DNA of 60,000 nt from Antedon mediterranea (taxonomy: Eukaryota; Echinodermata; Crinoidea; Comatulida; Antedonidae). The position numbers and the translations under genes were made by a program. Every line of letters starts with the position of its first letter. Within the stretch, counting starts at the first letter, position 1. Of this stretch, positions 35,500-47,440 are shown piece after piece. Under the pieces are notes generated by a model. The model saw only the letters and a list, made by a program, of their open reading frames with translations, had not been told where the DNA came from and did no database searches. The stretch lies in assembly GCF_964355755.1 (NCBI RefSeq), contig NC_092673.1, forward strand, positions 35,103,648-35,163,647, written 5' to 3'.

Positions 35500-35735
35500 A
35501 AACTGGAAATTCGGCTTATCAACAAATAAATACTTTCGTTTAAAATGTAAAATAAGACTGCAAAATTGGGCTTATCAACAAATAAATATTTTCGTTCAAA
35601 ATGTAAAATAAGACTGCACAATTGGGCTTATCAACAAATAAAATACTTTTTTTTCAAAATGTAAAATTAAGACTGGAAAATTGGGCTTATAAACAAATAA
35701 ATACTTTTTTTTCAAAATGTAAGAAAACATTTTTT
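35500..35735. repeat. Tandem repeat of about 58 bp, four copies
   Basis: Repeated blocks contain TTGGGCTTATCAACAAATAA, ATACTTT and CAAAATGTAAAATAAGACTG. A single related piece occurs at about 34937. The array is noncoding. Confidence 0.8.
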
Positions 35736-36459
35736 AAATATAATCCTTAAGCTCTGTCTATACTATCAAACTAAATATGATGTGCCCATATTATATAGAC
35801 ATGACGATGTCATATCACTACGATATTCGGGCATATCACTACCACATTTGGGCACATCACACTTTTTTTGTTAAACTAGTTGGGACAGTGTAGACACAGA
35901 ACTATGTGATCGAAACATAAGTCGGAATTGGACTGACGCGATTGATTTAATTGGGTATTTTTAGTAATGTAATGATTCATTAAAGACTATAATACAGATA
36001 CGCGTTTGGTATTGATCAATGGTGCAAAAAACCCTGAGAAATAATGTTATAACGCGATTTGGTGATAGCTTAGAAATAATACAACCCATATACTATTATT
36101 ATAAATACCTATATTACAAATCCATTCATATAACTTTTCATCGCGAACCGAAAATGTATAAATGTTATTCTACAGACAGTAATTATATATTCAAAAGCCA
36201 TATTATTATTATTATCAATACCTAAATGCGATAGTAATAACCACATAAACATACATTATTCCCAATACAAGTTTGTGCGTTTAATTCTAGAAAGAAACGA
36301 CTGTGCTGACAGGCCAATGACATAAATCGCAAGTAAAGTCCCAATTGTTCACTTGCGTTTTGATTGGCCGACCTATTATATTAGATTAATGAAGGCTGTT
36401 CTTACAACTGTCCAGTCAAAAAGTTACGCGGCGTTTTTTGTAAGAAATATTTCTTGTAA

Positions 36460-36540
36460 TATTTAGGAAGGAGTTTAATATTTAGGAACGAGTTTTATAT
36501 TTAGGAACGAGTTTTATATTTAGGTACGAGTTTTAGGAAT
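36460..36540. repeat. Short tandem repeat TTTAGGAACGAGTTTTATA
   Basis: Four degenerate copies of about 21 bp lie next to the right arm of the 51-bp inverted repeat. Confidence 0.75.
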
Positions 36541-36839
36541 GCAATTTTACCGTACTTTTAGCAAACGGAAGCGCCCTCTATAATTACCGTATCTTTAGTT
36601 TTTAAAAGCATGGATACGGTACCGTATCTTTAGCAACGGCGATAAATAATACTGATTTAGTTTGTTTGCTTATTAAATAAAATATGTTCTAGAAGTAGAA
36701 ATCTGATCTTGCATACATATGCCAACATCAGAAGTCTCCCATGTATGTTTTTGTTATTATTAAAACAAATTATAGTATAAATAATGCATACACTGTTACT
36801 GGAGTGTTTCTTCATATAATGATGCAGTATTTGGAGTAA

Positions 36840-37680
36840 TAATGTATTTAATGTACTGTAGGCTACTTTAATATTATTGTTAATAAAACGATTACATTTT
36901 TGCAATGAAAAGTTTACAATAGGAGGTATATACTGCCCTCATATCAAAGTAAGCATGAACTTTTGTGGCACTTATTACAAAAATAACATCCAAAGGTTGT
37001 TTATGATATTCAAATAAATAGTCAATTTTGTTGAGGGCAGCAGCTATGTAAACTGTAGACCAATTCATAAACTGTCTTTTTGTAACTTTTGATGGCAGAA
37101 TTCATTATTTGATTTTTATCGTTCTAGGTAAAGTATGATATTAAAATCTACAGAAAAATTATGCAGAAAGTTAACGTTGTATTGTAGTTAATTTTTGTAA
37201 AACCCAGAATGTACTGGTACTGGTAATGGTTCAAATAACTGTCTCACAGAGACATCTGGTAGCCATTGACTTAAAGTTGGCATTTGGATGTGTTACTTTT
37301 AAATGTAGGCCTACAGTATGAGAGTGACTACTACCAAATTACACAGTCACAAAACTTAAACACAAAAGGTTAATGTTGTATTGTAGTTAATTTGTGTAAA
37401 AGCCAGAATGACTATTTATAAAATATGAAAGTAGGTATAAATTAAATGTGTGCATTCAGCTGTGAAAAAGGAATTAAAAGAAGTAAAGAAATATAAAATA
37501 AAAGAAATTGTGCATTGACGTCAATGCTATTCAAACAAATAAATCCCTATTGTGAGAAATCACTGATACAGGTTGAATGTTAACAATCAACAAGTTGGTT
37601 TAAATATTTTATCTTTTGATTGGTAATATTCTACACTGTAGGAGATGTTAATACTAAATACTGTACACAATTTACAATAT
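36840..37680. repeat. Segmental duplication, copy 1
   Basis: This segment recurs at about 40545-41835. Shared blocks include CTACATTTTTGCAAT-like sequence, CGCCCTCATATCAAAGTAAG (with local differences), ACATCCAAAGGTTGTTTATG, GAGGGCAGCAGCTATGTAAA, CATTGACGTCAATGCTATTC and AATATTCTACACTGTAG. Copy 1 starts with one unit of the 29-bp satellite (AATGTACTGTAGGCTAC at about 36848). It holds an extra internal segment (37200-37400) that copy 2 lacks. It is noncoding. Confidence 0.85.
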
Positions 37681-38764
37681 CTACTTTTTTATTATGGAAA
37701 CGTCTTTCCTTAATCGTCTTGATTACTGAAGTCGTGCATGGGACCCTGATTGTAATATTTATACAATTCATATAATGCGTTCAGCAAACTTTTTATTTTG
37801 TGGCCTAAAATCTAGGACCAAGACGCACCCCAACCACCCAGCTGGACCACTGTAATGAAACTAATACTAAAAGAGCTAAAAAACTAACTAAAACCAGTGC
37901 AATAACGTTACTATTTTACTATAACTAATAATTTTTTTTCTTCGACAAATTCTTTGAATTATTTGATTAATATATTTTCCCATCTTCTTTTTCTACTCAT
38001 AGTCATTGCACCTATATTTATTTCATTAAAAGACCTACTGTAAGAAGTAGAGTTTTATCAAGTAAAGAATATTCTATACTCAATGGTTATTGGTCAATAT
38101 GCTTACTCCCTTTACGGTCCAAGCTCATGTGTGGCAGGATGGATTTAAATTGAAATAAACTTTATTTGTTCAGGAATGAAAAATAAATGTCTTAGGTACT
38201 GTAGATCAAAGTTGGGACCCACACATCTCCTCCCCCAAGTCAATGCAAAAGGCTTTTGAACACTATACTACATTTTGGCACTGGGCACCCAAGAACAGAC
38301 AAGGAATGACCTGGTTTAATGTTTTTAAAGTAATACAGGTATGCATTATTTTTACAAAACATCAAACATTGTAGGGATAGTGTCTATAATAAGTGATTTG
38401 AAAAATTAACAAAAAAATTCCTTTTTTTACAATAAAAATGGTACAATTAAATATTTATCAACCATTAGTATTATGTAGGCTAATCTTGCAATGCTTTCAT
38501 TCCTGATACATTAAAATATAGAAATTATTCAGTTGAAATGAATGATAGTGATCAAGTTGTTTTAATCTGTTATGTTGCACAGAAAGGATATCTTGTATAT
38601 TCCTAGCACTTTTTAATAATTGATCAATGAACAAAAAGAAAAGTACCATAAATGTACTAATTTTTTTATTTGAAATGATTAAAAAATTAATCTTATTTAC
38701 TAGTCCTACTTATTTAATCTTATAATTATAATGTAACTCTAAAAAACAATGTAAAACAGGGTGG
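37681..38764. other. AT-rich spacer, no gene recognised
   Basis: I see no open frame, RNA gene or clear repeat between the first duplicated segment and the 29-bp satellite. Confidence 0.5.
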
Positions 38765-40570
38765 AATTTATTTCATGTACGGTACTGTAGGCTACTTTAA
38801 TTTATTTCATGTACTGTAGGCTACTTTAATTTATTTCATGTACTGTAGGCTACTTTAATTTATTTCATGTACTGTAGGCTACTTTAATTTATTTCATGTA
38901 CTGTAGGCTACTTTAATTTATTTCATGTACTGTAGGCTACTTTAATTTATTTCATGTACTGTAGGCTACTTTAATTTATTTCATGTACTGTAAGCTACTT
39001 TAATTTATTTCATGTACTGTAGGCTACTTTAATTTATTTCATGTACTGTAGGCTACTTTAATTTATTTTATGTACTGTAGGCTACTTTAATTTATTTCAT
39101 GTACTGTAGGCTACTTTAATTTATTTCATGTACTGCAGGCTACTTTAATTTATTTCATGTACTGTAGGCTACTTTAATTTATTTCATGTACTGTAGGCTA
39201 CTTTAATTTATTTCATGTACTGTAGGCTACTTTAATTTATTTCATGTACTGTAGGCTACTTTAATTTATTTCATGTACTGTAGGCTACTTTAATTTATTT
39301 CATGTACTGTAGGCTACTTTAATTTATTTCATGTTCTGTAGGCTACTTTAATTTATTTCATGTACTGTAGGCTACTTTAATTTATTTCATGTACTGTAGG
39401 CTACTTTAATTTATTTCATGTACTGTAGGCTACTTTAATTTATTTCATGTACTGCAGGCTACTTTAATTTATTTCATGTACTGTAGGCTACTTTAATTTA
39501 TTTCATGTACTGTAGGCTACTTTAATTTATTTCATGTACTGTAGGCTACTTTAATTTATTTCATGTACTGTAGGCTACTTTAATTTATTTCATGTACTGT
39601 AGGCTACTTTAATTTATTTCATGTACTGTAGGCTACTTTAATTTATTTCATGTTCTGTAGGCTACTTTAATTTATTTCATGTACTGTAGGCTACTTTAAT
39701 TTATTTCATGTACTGTAGGCTACTTTAATTTATTTCATGTACTGCAGGCTACTTTAGTTTATTTCATGTACTGCAGGCTACTTTAGTTTATTTCATGTAC
39801 TGTAGGCTACTTCAATGTATTGCATGTACTGTAGGCTACTTCAATGTATTGCATGTACTGTAGGCTACTTTAATTTATTTCATGTACTGCAGGCTACTTT
39901 AATTTATTTCATGTACTGTAGGCTACTTTAATTTATTTCATGTACTGTAGGCTACTTCAATGTATTGCATGTACTGTAGGCTACTTTAATTTATTTCATG
40001 TACTGTAGGCTACTTTAATTTATTTCATGTACTGTAGGCTACTTTAATTTATTTCATGTACTGTAGGCTACTTTAATTTATTTCATGTACTGTAGGCTAC
40101 TTTAATTTATTTCATGTACTGTAAGCTACTTTAATTTATTTCATGTACTGCAGGCTACTTTAATTTATTTCATGTTCTGTAGGCTACTTTAATTTATTTC
40201 ATGTTCTGTAGGCTACTTTAATTTATTTCATGTACTGTAGGCTACTTTAATTTATTTCATGTACTGTAAGCTACTTTAATTTATTTCATGTACTGTAGGC
40301 TACTTTAATTTATTTCATGTACTGTAGGCTACTTTAATTTATTTCATGTACTGTAGGCTACTTTAATTTATTTCATGTACTGTAGGCTACTTTAATTTAT
40401 TTCATGTACTGTAGGCTACTTTAATTTATTTCATGTACTGTAGGCTACTTTAATTTATTTCATGTACTGTAGGCTACTTTAATTTATTTCATGTACTGTA
40501 GGCTACTTTAATTTATTTCATGTACTGTAGGCTACTTTAATTTATTTCATGTACTGTAGGCTACTTTAAT
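38765..40570. repeat. 29-bp satellite, about 62 copies
   Basis: The unit contains TTTCATGTACTGTAGGCTAC followed by TTTAATTTA. The GGCTAC spacing is 29 bp. Point variants (TTCTGTAGG, ACTGCAGG, TTCAATGTATTGC) recur. The TTCTGTAGG variant lies at 39330 and again 319 bp later, which is 11 units and indicates higher-order duplication. There are no spacers between units, so it is not CRISPR-like. Confidence 0.96.
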
Positions 40571-41835
40571 GTTTTTGTTTAAAACTACTACATTTTTGCA
40601 ATTAAAAGTTTACAGGAGGTATACCGCCCTCATATCAAAGTAAGTGTAGTGAATTTATCTTAGTTGGTTCCGAGCTTTCTCAGGCGTATATATATTTCCA
40701 CACGACGTACACTGCTGTCACTGAATGATAACTCATACAAAAAGTATATTTAACTCAACTAGAACTTTTATTCCTTGTAACTCTATTAATACATCTTTCT
40801 ACCACTGTACCAGTCAAGCCTTATTTTCTTTATCATCTTTCCGTTTATCTACTCTGATCTTATTCTCTCTTCTCCTTTATCTACTCTGATCTTATTCTCT
40901 CTTCTCCTCTAATATCTATTACATTCTACTTTTATACTGGATATGCAAATTTTAGGCTTCAGAGGAGGATAACATTTTCCCTCCAAAAATTATACAATTT
41001 TGATTGGCTAATAATAAGGCGGACCTGGTCTAAAGCATCCTTCTCTAAACACAGAGAATCACAACATCAATAATATGACAGTAAGCATGAACTTTTGTGG
41101 AACTTTTGTGGCACTTATTACAAAAATAACATCCAAAGGTTGTTTATGATATTCAAATAAATAGTCAATTTTGTTGAGGGCAGCAGCTATGTAAACTGTA
41201 GACCAATTCATAAACTGTGTTTTTGTAACTTTTGATGGCAGAATTCATTATTTGATTTTTATCGTTCTAGGTAAAGTATGATATTAAAATCTACAGAAAA
41301 ATTAGCAAAAGGTTAACGTTGTATTGTAGTTAAATTGTGTAAAACTTAAATTAAATGTGTGCATTCAGCTGTGAAACGATATTTGAAAGAAGTAAAGAAG
41401 TGAATGAAAGAAATTGAGCATTGACGTCAATGACGTCAATGCTATTCAAACAAGTAAATCCCTATTGTGAGAAATCACTGATACAGGTTGAACGTTAACA
41501 ATCAACAAGTTGGTTTAAATATTTTATCTTTTGATAATAATAGTATTGATTCAGTCACCAATGAAAGCCCAAACAGATTCTGCACTCACTCCATACAATA
41601 CAAACAGTTAAGATAAACCTGTATATAAGAAAATTAAACAATTGTAATACAAATAAAACATGAAATAAAGTGTTTGTCATTTGGTATTTGCTCCTATAGT
41701 CTAGAAAAGGAAACAAATACAGAATTATGAAAAGTATTGCCTTTCAATTTCCACCGTCAAAGGTGTAAATTGGTAATATTCTACACTGTAGTAGATGTTA
41801 ATACTAAATACTGTACAAAATTTACTATATCAATT
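40571..41835. repeat. Segmental duplication, copy 2
   Basis: This matches 36880-37680. It is interrupted by a solo LTR at 40645-41080 and by about 230 bp of unmatched sequence at 41537-41768, which contains GTATATAAGAAAA. It carries a doubled TGACGTCA site (41422-41429, 41431-41438) where copy 1 has one. Confidence 0.83.
40645..41080. mobile_element. Solo LTR, 436 bp
   Basis: The insertion starts TGTAGTGAATTTATC and ends CAATAATATGACA, with GTAAG duplicated on both sides (40640-40644, 41081-41085). The TG...CA ends, the 5-bp target duplication and the lack of internal sequence fit a solo LTR left by LTR-LTR recombination. The uninterrupted duplicate at about 36935 shows the empty site. It includes a TATA-like GTATATATA and a tandem ATCTACTCTGATCTTATTCT repeat. 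Confidence 0.87.
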
Positions 41836-42620
41836 TTTAGTCGCATGGAAGCGACTCTATAGTTCACTATGTCGGTCGGTCGGTCTGTCTGTCTGTCTGT
41901 CTGTCTGTCGGTCTGTCTGTCGGTCTGTCTGTCGGTCCGGTATCACTATGCGTTTTATCGCTTTCTGACCTTATCTTGATATCAGTTTAATCTAGCTAGG
42001 TCAATTTTTCACAGTATATTCCTTATGGCCAGGAATCAATGTGGTTATGTTTTCACGGTGCGCAATAAAAAATTACGCGGTCTACGCACGATTTAACGAA
42101 ATCACGTTTGTAATCATATCTTCACAACCATGAATCACAATTAAATAAAATTTGGTACTCATAAATTTCAGGGCATAAATCATCATATGGCAATACAATT
42201 ACGTGCGTAGCGCATGTAACGCATGCGTACGCGCGCTTAAAATTTTCAAAATATATTTTCGATGAAATAAGAGTACATTTCAGGCAATTTTAAGCATTTA
42301 CAAAATTGCCAAGAGTGAGCATATTTTTGCGCGCGCACTGCGCGTTAAATGTTATTGCGCACTCTTTTTGCCCGATTTCTGTTTTCTTGACTTACTTTTC
42401 AACTCGAAATTACGTTATACGAGCACGTCGAAAGTGACAGGCTACGCACGTGTAAATTAAAAAAATATAAATGTTTTTAAACATTTCAACATTTTTAAAC
42501 ATGTTCAGTAATTTCGGTGAGTATAGTTCACTATGTCGGTCGGTCTGTCTGTCTGTCGGTCTGTCGGTCTGTCTGTCGGTCTATCGGTCTGTCTGTCGGT
42601 CCGGTATCACTATGCATTGT
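41836..42620. repeat. GTCG/GTCT microsatellite-bearing repeat, two copies
   Basis: Two copies of ATAGTTCACTATGTCGGTCG followed by GTCT/GTCG runs and GGTCCGGTATCACTATGC lie at about 41859-41955 and 42525-42615. The sequence between them (41956-42520) is relatively rich in CGCG and GCGC motifs and has no gene. A short hairpin AGTCGC...GCGACT precedes the first copy. Two 62-63-codon frames here are microsatellite artefacts. Confidence 0.75.
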
Positions 42621-43316
42621 AGCACGCGACTTAATGGCTGTTGGCCTTGTTTATTATGAAAGTTCTTTTTTTAAATTTGTATTTATTAAACTTTATCACT
42701 GCACATAAACAACATAACATAAAGGCAGCGAAAAGAAAGGACAAGCACCTCTATCCACATCTCCCCCCCCCCCCCTTAAAATACACACAAAAGTAACAAA
42801 TAGAATATATAAATGCAAAAGGTAAATATGAAAATAGCTAAAGTAAATTACTTTTAAATACTATACTGAATACAATTTGAGAAATAAAATAAATAAAATA
42901 CGGTACCTTACTGTACCCTATTCTTGAATACAGTCTTGCATGGATTCTCATTGGGATAATTATATAATTCATATACTAGAACAAATCCAAATAACTGCAA
43001 CAAGTTTGTTTGTTGTGCGGAAAGCTGTGATTATAAGCCCAACTAAAGATGATGGTTTAAAATTCTTCTGCATTTTTCTTCGGTTGCATGTAAAGATGAA
43101 AGATAAATATTTAAGCTTCATGAATGTTGTGGGTTGTAAGAATTGGAATGTCTATTCATTCAAAGTTACAAGATTACCTATGTCAACTATTATCACCAAA
43201 ATGTTACCTTATCTTCTATATCCTGAGATGAGAGTTATTGAAGAATAAAACGTATTTGAAATTATCATTCTGTTGCTTTAAAGCAAAGAATCTTTTTTCT
43301 TGATAGTAAAACTTGA
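42621..43316. other. Spacer with one unassigned 102-codon frame
   Basis: A poly-C run lies at 42762-42775. The frame at 42940-43248 starts MDSHWDNYIIHILEQIQITA. It has no domain that I recognise, no repeat bias and no obvious promoter. It could be a decayed exon or chance; I do not assign a function. Confidence 0.25.
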
Positions 43317-43450
43317 AAGCAGTAAGTATCTTGGTAAAGTGTCTGGTGTTTCAGTATTTAGACTTATATTATTTAGTATCTTGACAACAGTAAGTATCTT
43401 GGTAAGTTTCTGGTGTTTCAGTATTTAGACTTATATTATTTAGTATCTTT
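43317..43450. repeat. Direct duplication of about 65 bp
   Basis: GTAAGTATCTTGGTAA and CTGGTGTTTCAGTATTTAGA plus CTTATATTATTTAGTATCTT occur twice in tandem (about 43321 and 43388). Confidence 0.85.
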
Positions 43451-44905
43451 CTAGATCTTTACTTATTTTGTTAATAATATAGTGTATTATAATTTCTTTA
43501 TTTTATTTTCTTGTGTGTTTTAATATAAGGAACAATTATTTTATTTTGAAAGTTTAAGTTGAAGTGAACACATACACATTACAAACCTTTGTGGTTTTAT
43601 AGGAGACACCATTGTCAAAAACCTATACTTTTTAGCAGTAGCATATGAAATGCAGAGGTCTGGCGATTTTAGCCCTTTTCAACATATTTGAATGCTTGTT
43701 TTTTTCTTTTGGGCCCTGCTCATGGGTTTCCGTAAGCTCAATGGCCCCTGGGTTTAGCCAGTGAGCACTCATAGCCGTTACGCCAATACCTTTCAATACC
43801 TTTATATTGTTTTCTGTTCTTTAGTTTTTGAATGGAAAACTTTTAGATAAAAGGGTTGACATGTAGTAGTGATGCTTGTCGATAGCTACTTACAAAGTTT
43901 CTCGTTGTCATGGAAAGTTGCACTATTTGAATGTACATATATTTTAAAATTGGTAAAAACCAGTATTACTAATTTTACAGGTTAAAGTGTGGGTGTAAAT
44001 GATAGAAAGATGAACAACAGAATTATTAAGCTTAGCAAATTCATCAGAGTTATGATTGGTTTAAATGATCAGTTGATCAGCAGTTTTTGTCATTCAGTAA
44101 GGAGTGGCTTGTGCTGGTGGAACCACATCAACTTGCTTTTAACATTCAAGATGTAGTATGCTGTACATCAAGATACCTGAGCCTCCTTTACTTGTGAATA
44201 CCGTGATGGTACAAGCTACATTGATTAATTGTAAGTAATATTTCTGTTTTCCTGTACTGTATGTCAAGGTGAGGGAGGAGGCATGTTGGCATTCTCCACA
44301 GCTCCTCCAATTATCAATAAAAAATTATTATCAAGTTTAATCAATGTTTCGTGGAAACCAAGAGGACCATGGATAGCAACTGGAATGGTCAGTGGCGGAT
44401 CTAGGATCTGACGAGGGAGGTGGCCTCAGAAAATTGTTGAACATGCAAATAGATGCTTACACAGTTTAATAGGCTAGAGCAACTGTTTCCATCACATTTA
44501 ATAACAAATGTTACGTAATGTAAATTTAAATAAATCCTTCCTAAATACTGTACGGATCTTTTTCGACGAACTAATAATAAAATTTGATCGAAAACACTTT
44601 AAACGAAATGAACATTTGGTAATGCGGTACTCCGAAAATGCCTCGATAGTGCATGTTGTGCATGTTATGTATTTTGTTTTGGTGGTCTGTGAACCTCAGA
44701 TATATACCCTACAGCCGGGTGAATAACTCAATGTAAATTAGTATACAAAATGATTGCAGTAATCGCCGTGTCTATAACACAAATCAATAAAACGCCAAAT
44801 ACGCCACACACTTTTTTTCGGTCGTGTAGTACATACAAGCAAGACATTTCATGTTTGTTTTATGCCTATGAAATAATAAAAGAACATGTTTCTTTCTTCT
44901 ATTTC
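43451..44905. other. Intergenic spacer, no gene recognised
   Basis: This is AT-rich sequence with scattered short frames only. The 72-codon frame at 44508-44726 has no recognisable domain. Confidence 0.45.
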
Positions 44906-45170
44906 TTCCCGAAACCTTGACTCAGAAATACCGGATGGTTTCCGGCGGGGGATAGTTTTACCTTAGTTAAGCATAGTTAAGCTTTGTTACATTTTTTTTT
45001 TTCACATTATTGATTGTCTCCATCCCCGAAACCTCGACTAAGAAATACCGGAATGGTGTCCGGCGGGGGATAGTTTATTACCATTATTTAAGGTCCTATG
45101 TAAAGCACCTAGAGGGGTCAGTGATCCATTAGGCGCTATATAAATACTGTTTATTATTATTTATTATTTT
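44906..45170 (+). mobile_element. Repeat fragment ending in a LINE/SINE-type 3' tail
   Basis: CCGAAACCT(T/C)GACT, AGAAATACCGGA and GTCCGGCGGGGGATAGTTT occur twice (about 44908 and 45025). The second is followed by GTAAAGCACCTAGAGGGGTC, TTAGGCGCTATATAAATACT and a TTATTATT tail. The GCGCTATATAAAT plus (ATT)n end is a common 3' terminus of CR1/L2-like LINEs and their SINEs in animals. Confidence 0.65.
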
Positions 45171-45779
45171 TATCGTTTATAATGCATACCATTATTATAT
45201 AAAAAACCTTTATACGCGAGAAAAAAGTTCAGGATATTACACTCCACTCAGGGGTGTAAATATACCATGCTAACGCTTGCACACACGGAGGGCCAAGGCG
45301 GTAATTAAAACTGAAATGGAAAATGGTGTATTTTTGGAGCGTGATGACGTCAGCATTCACACGAGGGTCAGGTGCGTCGAATCCACGTCTAGCGACGGTC
45401 GCGGGTATGTTGCATCTTTTTTTTAGCAAGTTGCTAAGTTAATCGTTAATATTGTAACGTTTTTCCGTCTCGCCTGTCTCTACTGCGTACTATAGCCTGG
45501 TAGCAATCTTTTTCGTTAGGCCTAGAGCCTGGCTAGCCTAGTTATTTATTTAATAAAGTTAAAGACAAGATGCTCGGCTTATCGGAAGGAGTGTGCTCCT
45601 TCTAATAAACGGACCACCAGAAAAGTCCCACACCCTAGTATATTCTACGGACAGATGGGAAGTTTAATCTCGCTAGACCTTCTAGTTTTCAGTCTGTAAA
45701 GAGCAATATTCAGATTATCGGCGATACGGTTACGATTAAAATACCTTCCCAAACATCAAAGCAGAATGACAAGCATTTT
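45171..45779. other. Intergenic spacer, no gene recognised
   Basis: Only short frames are present. No repeat structure is obvious. Confidence 0.45.
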
Positions 45780-46021
45780 TTTTTAAAACCATATTTAATG
45801 AGGGTGATCCATCCAGCTATTGCTGATCATTAGGGACCCTCAGAGGTTCACAAGACAAACATATACACAAGATGCTCTACATAAACAAAGTCTTGTTACA
45901 AGTCTTTGGGAGTGGAGTAATTTGGTCCTTAGAAAAAATCCTGACATGTGACGGGACTTGAACCCAGGACCCTTGGAGTGGTAGCCAAGCATCATAACCA
46001 CTAAGCCACAACTCCGCTCCA
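45780..46021 (-). mobile_element. tRNA-derived SINE, minus strand
   Basis: Read on the minus strand from 46021, the sequence begins GGAGCGGAGTTGTGGCTTAG, including the A box TGGCTTAGTGG. About 40 bp on is the B box GGTTCAAGTCC. A tRNA-unrelated body follows, with a GGGTCCCTAATGATCAGCAA stretch near the end (about 45818-45837). The head resembles a tRNA but is fused to about 170 bp of unrelated body, as in V-SINE-like elements. Confidence 0.75.
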
Positions 46022-46689
46022 ACAAGCGTTCAGAAAATGTAGACAAAACACCTTCTGAAAATGAAGTAAAGATTTCAATCGATGCACCTATCAGGTTCCT
46101 TTCGTTCAGTCTGCTCGCTGTAGGCCTACAGCCGTACGTACACTAAATTAAATAATTATTGCTAGGGCCTAGGTAAAGAGGGTTTAGCCTATGTTTATGA
46201 CAGGTAGCGTCAGGTTCGGTGATGGTGATATTCCGTCGGCTTCACGTACAATGTAAATAGATAAATGATGAAAGTACAAGTAAGTTAAATTCTCATGAGC
46301 CGTATGGCCCTTTTATTCATGTTAGGTAAACTTACCAATTTAATACAAGCTACTACTATACAAACACAATAAATAAGGTTTGGGATGGATGGCCCGATTA
46401 ATACAACACGTCCTGCTCCGTCAGAATCAAAACGAAGAGTGCCAGAGACCAAAGAATATATATCACATTCTTTGCAGAGACCTACTACTGTAGGTCCCTG
46501 GATAAGTTGTTTACCACAATTTAGCACGTAGTTAAATTACACCCACAACAGAAAAAGAGCCAATCAGAACTTAGTCTTATTTGGCCTGCTACATTATAGC
46601 AATAGGTAAGAAATAAATGATTTGGGCTATACCAAATTCCGTTACAATATCAATAGCTTGTTGTGCTATGTGTTATATAAACAAAATAT

Positions 46690-47060
46690 AGTAGAACCCC
46701 TGAAGGGGACATCTTTGGGACCCAAAAAACTTCCCCTTAATTGTGGTGTCCCCTGATTGGGGAAAAAACAAGAAATAAATACTAAAATAAACAATAATTT
46801 ATCTGACTTGCAAGATTAAGATAATTGAAAATTAGCAACCAAAATTTAACTTTCAAGCCAGAGAAAGTATCATAATTTTTATCGTAATTATTATATGCAT
46901 TTTTGTCGCCTTTATAGGGGTTGAATCAACCATTTGGCACACTCAAATGTGTTCCTGTCTCCTTAGTAGGGGTGTCCATGAGGTTAGCCGTAGTGTTAAA
47001 ATATTTTCCTGTTTTTTCGTGGGAAGTAGTCTCTTAATATAGGAGTGTTCCCAAGGATGG
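46690..47060. repeat. Dispersed GGGACAC-type repeat
   Basis: AGTAGAACCCCTGAAGGGGA, TTTGGGACCCAAAA, GGTGTCCCCTGATTGGGG and, farther on, CTTAGTAGGGGTGTCC and ATAGGAGTGTTCCC form repeated arms like those at 28370-28565 and 32750-32840. The family is unassigned. Confidence 0.45.
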
Positions 47061-47149
47061 GTTATAATCTATTGCTAATGATCATAATTATTTATATCTG
47101 GTTTATTGAAATTCTTCCCCCAAATAACAGTTAACCTACTGTATTATTA

Positions 47150-47440
47150 AATTGTGTAAAAACCAATATTGCTATATTTATAAAATGAAAGTATATATAC
47201 ATTTTTAATGGATGTGCATTCATCTGCAACAACACAAGGAGAGAAGAACTAAAAAACATAAAGCCAAGGAAATACAGTGACGTCAATGCTATTCAAACAA
47301 TCCAATCACTAATTTTTGGCCATTTATTGTGTACTTTTGACGTACAATCTTTAACAATCATTTTAATTCAAAAGAACACTTAACTGCCAAGTTCACACAC
47401 TATATTATAAAAGAGAGAGACTTTGTGCATTTGTTATTTT
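47150..47440 (+). promoter_or_regulatory. Candidate promoter region of NLR gene 2
   Basis: A TGACGTCA (CRE/ATF palindrome) at 47278-47285 is followed directly by ATGCTATTCAAACA. The same core occurs in the duplicated segments at 37516 and 41431, though flanks here are strongly diverged. A TATAAAAG box lies at 47406-47413. The first coding exon of gene 2 follows a splice acceptor at 48017, so a start near 47440 with a noncoding first exon would fit. No transcript evidence is available. Confidence 0.4.

Larger units (their letters stand above)
34478..36620. repeat. 51-bp inverted repeat pair enclosing 2.1 kb
   Basis: The left arm 34478-34528 (ACCGTATCCATACTTTT ... TATAGAGGGCGCT) is matched on the opposite strand by 36570-36620. 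The arms differ at a few positions only. This may be a DNA transposon or foldback element. The expected target duplication was not identified and no transposase is present. A SINE and a short tandem array lie inside. Confidence 0.7.

Noticed and set aside
38765-40570. CRISPR-like array
   Set aside because: The 29-bp units are directly adjacent with no spacers, in eukaryotic DNA. It is a satellite.
45930-46021. Functional tRNA gene on the minus strand
   Set aside because: A and B boxes are present, but the acceptor stem is not completed and the sequence continues into a SINE body.
45229-46527. Minus-strand frames of 66-80 codons
   Set aside because: They are short, have no domains, and one is a translation of a SINE.
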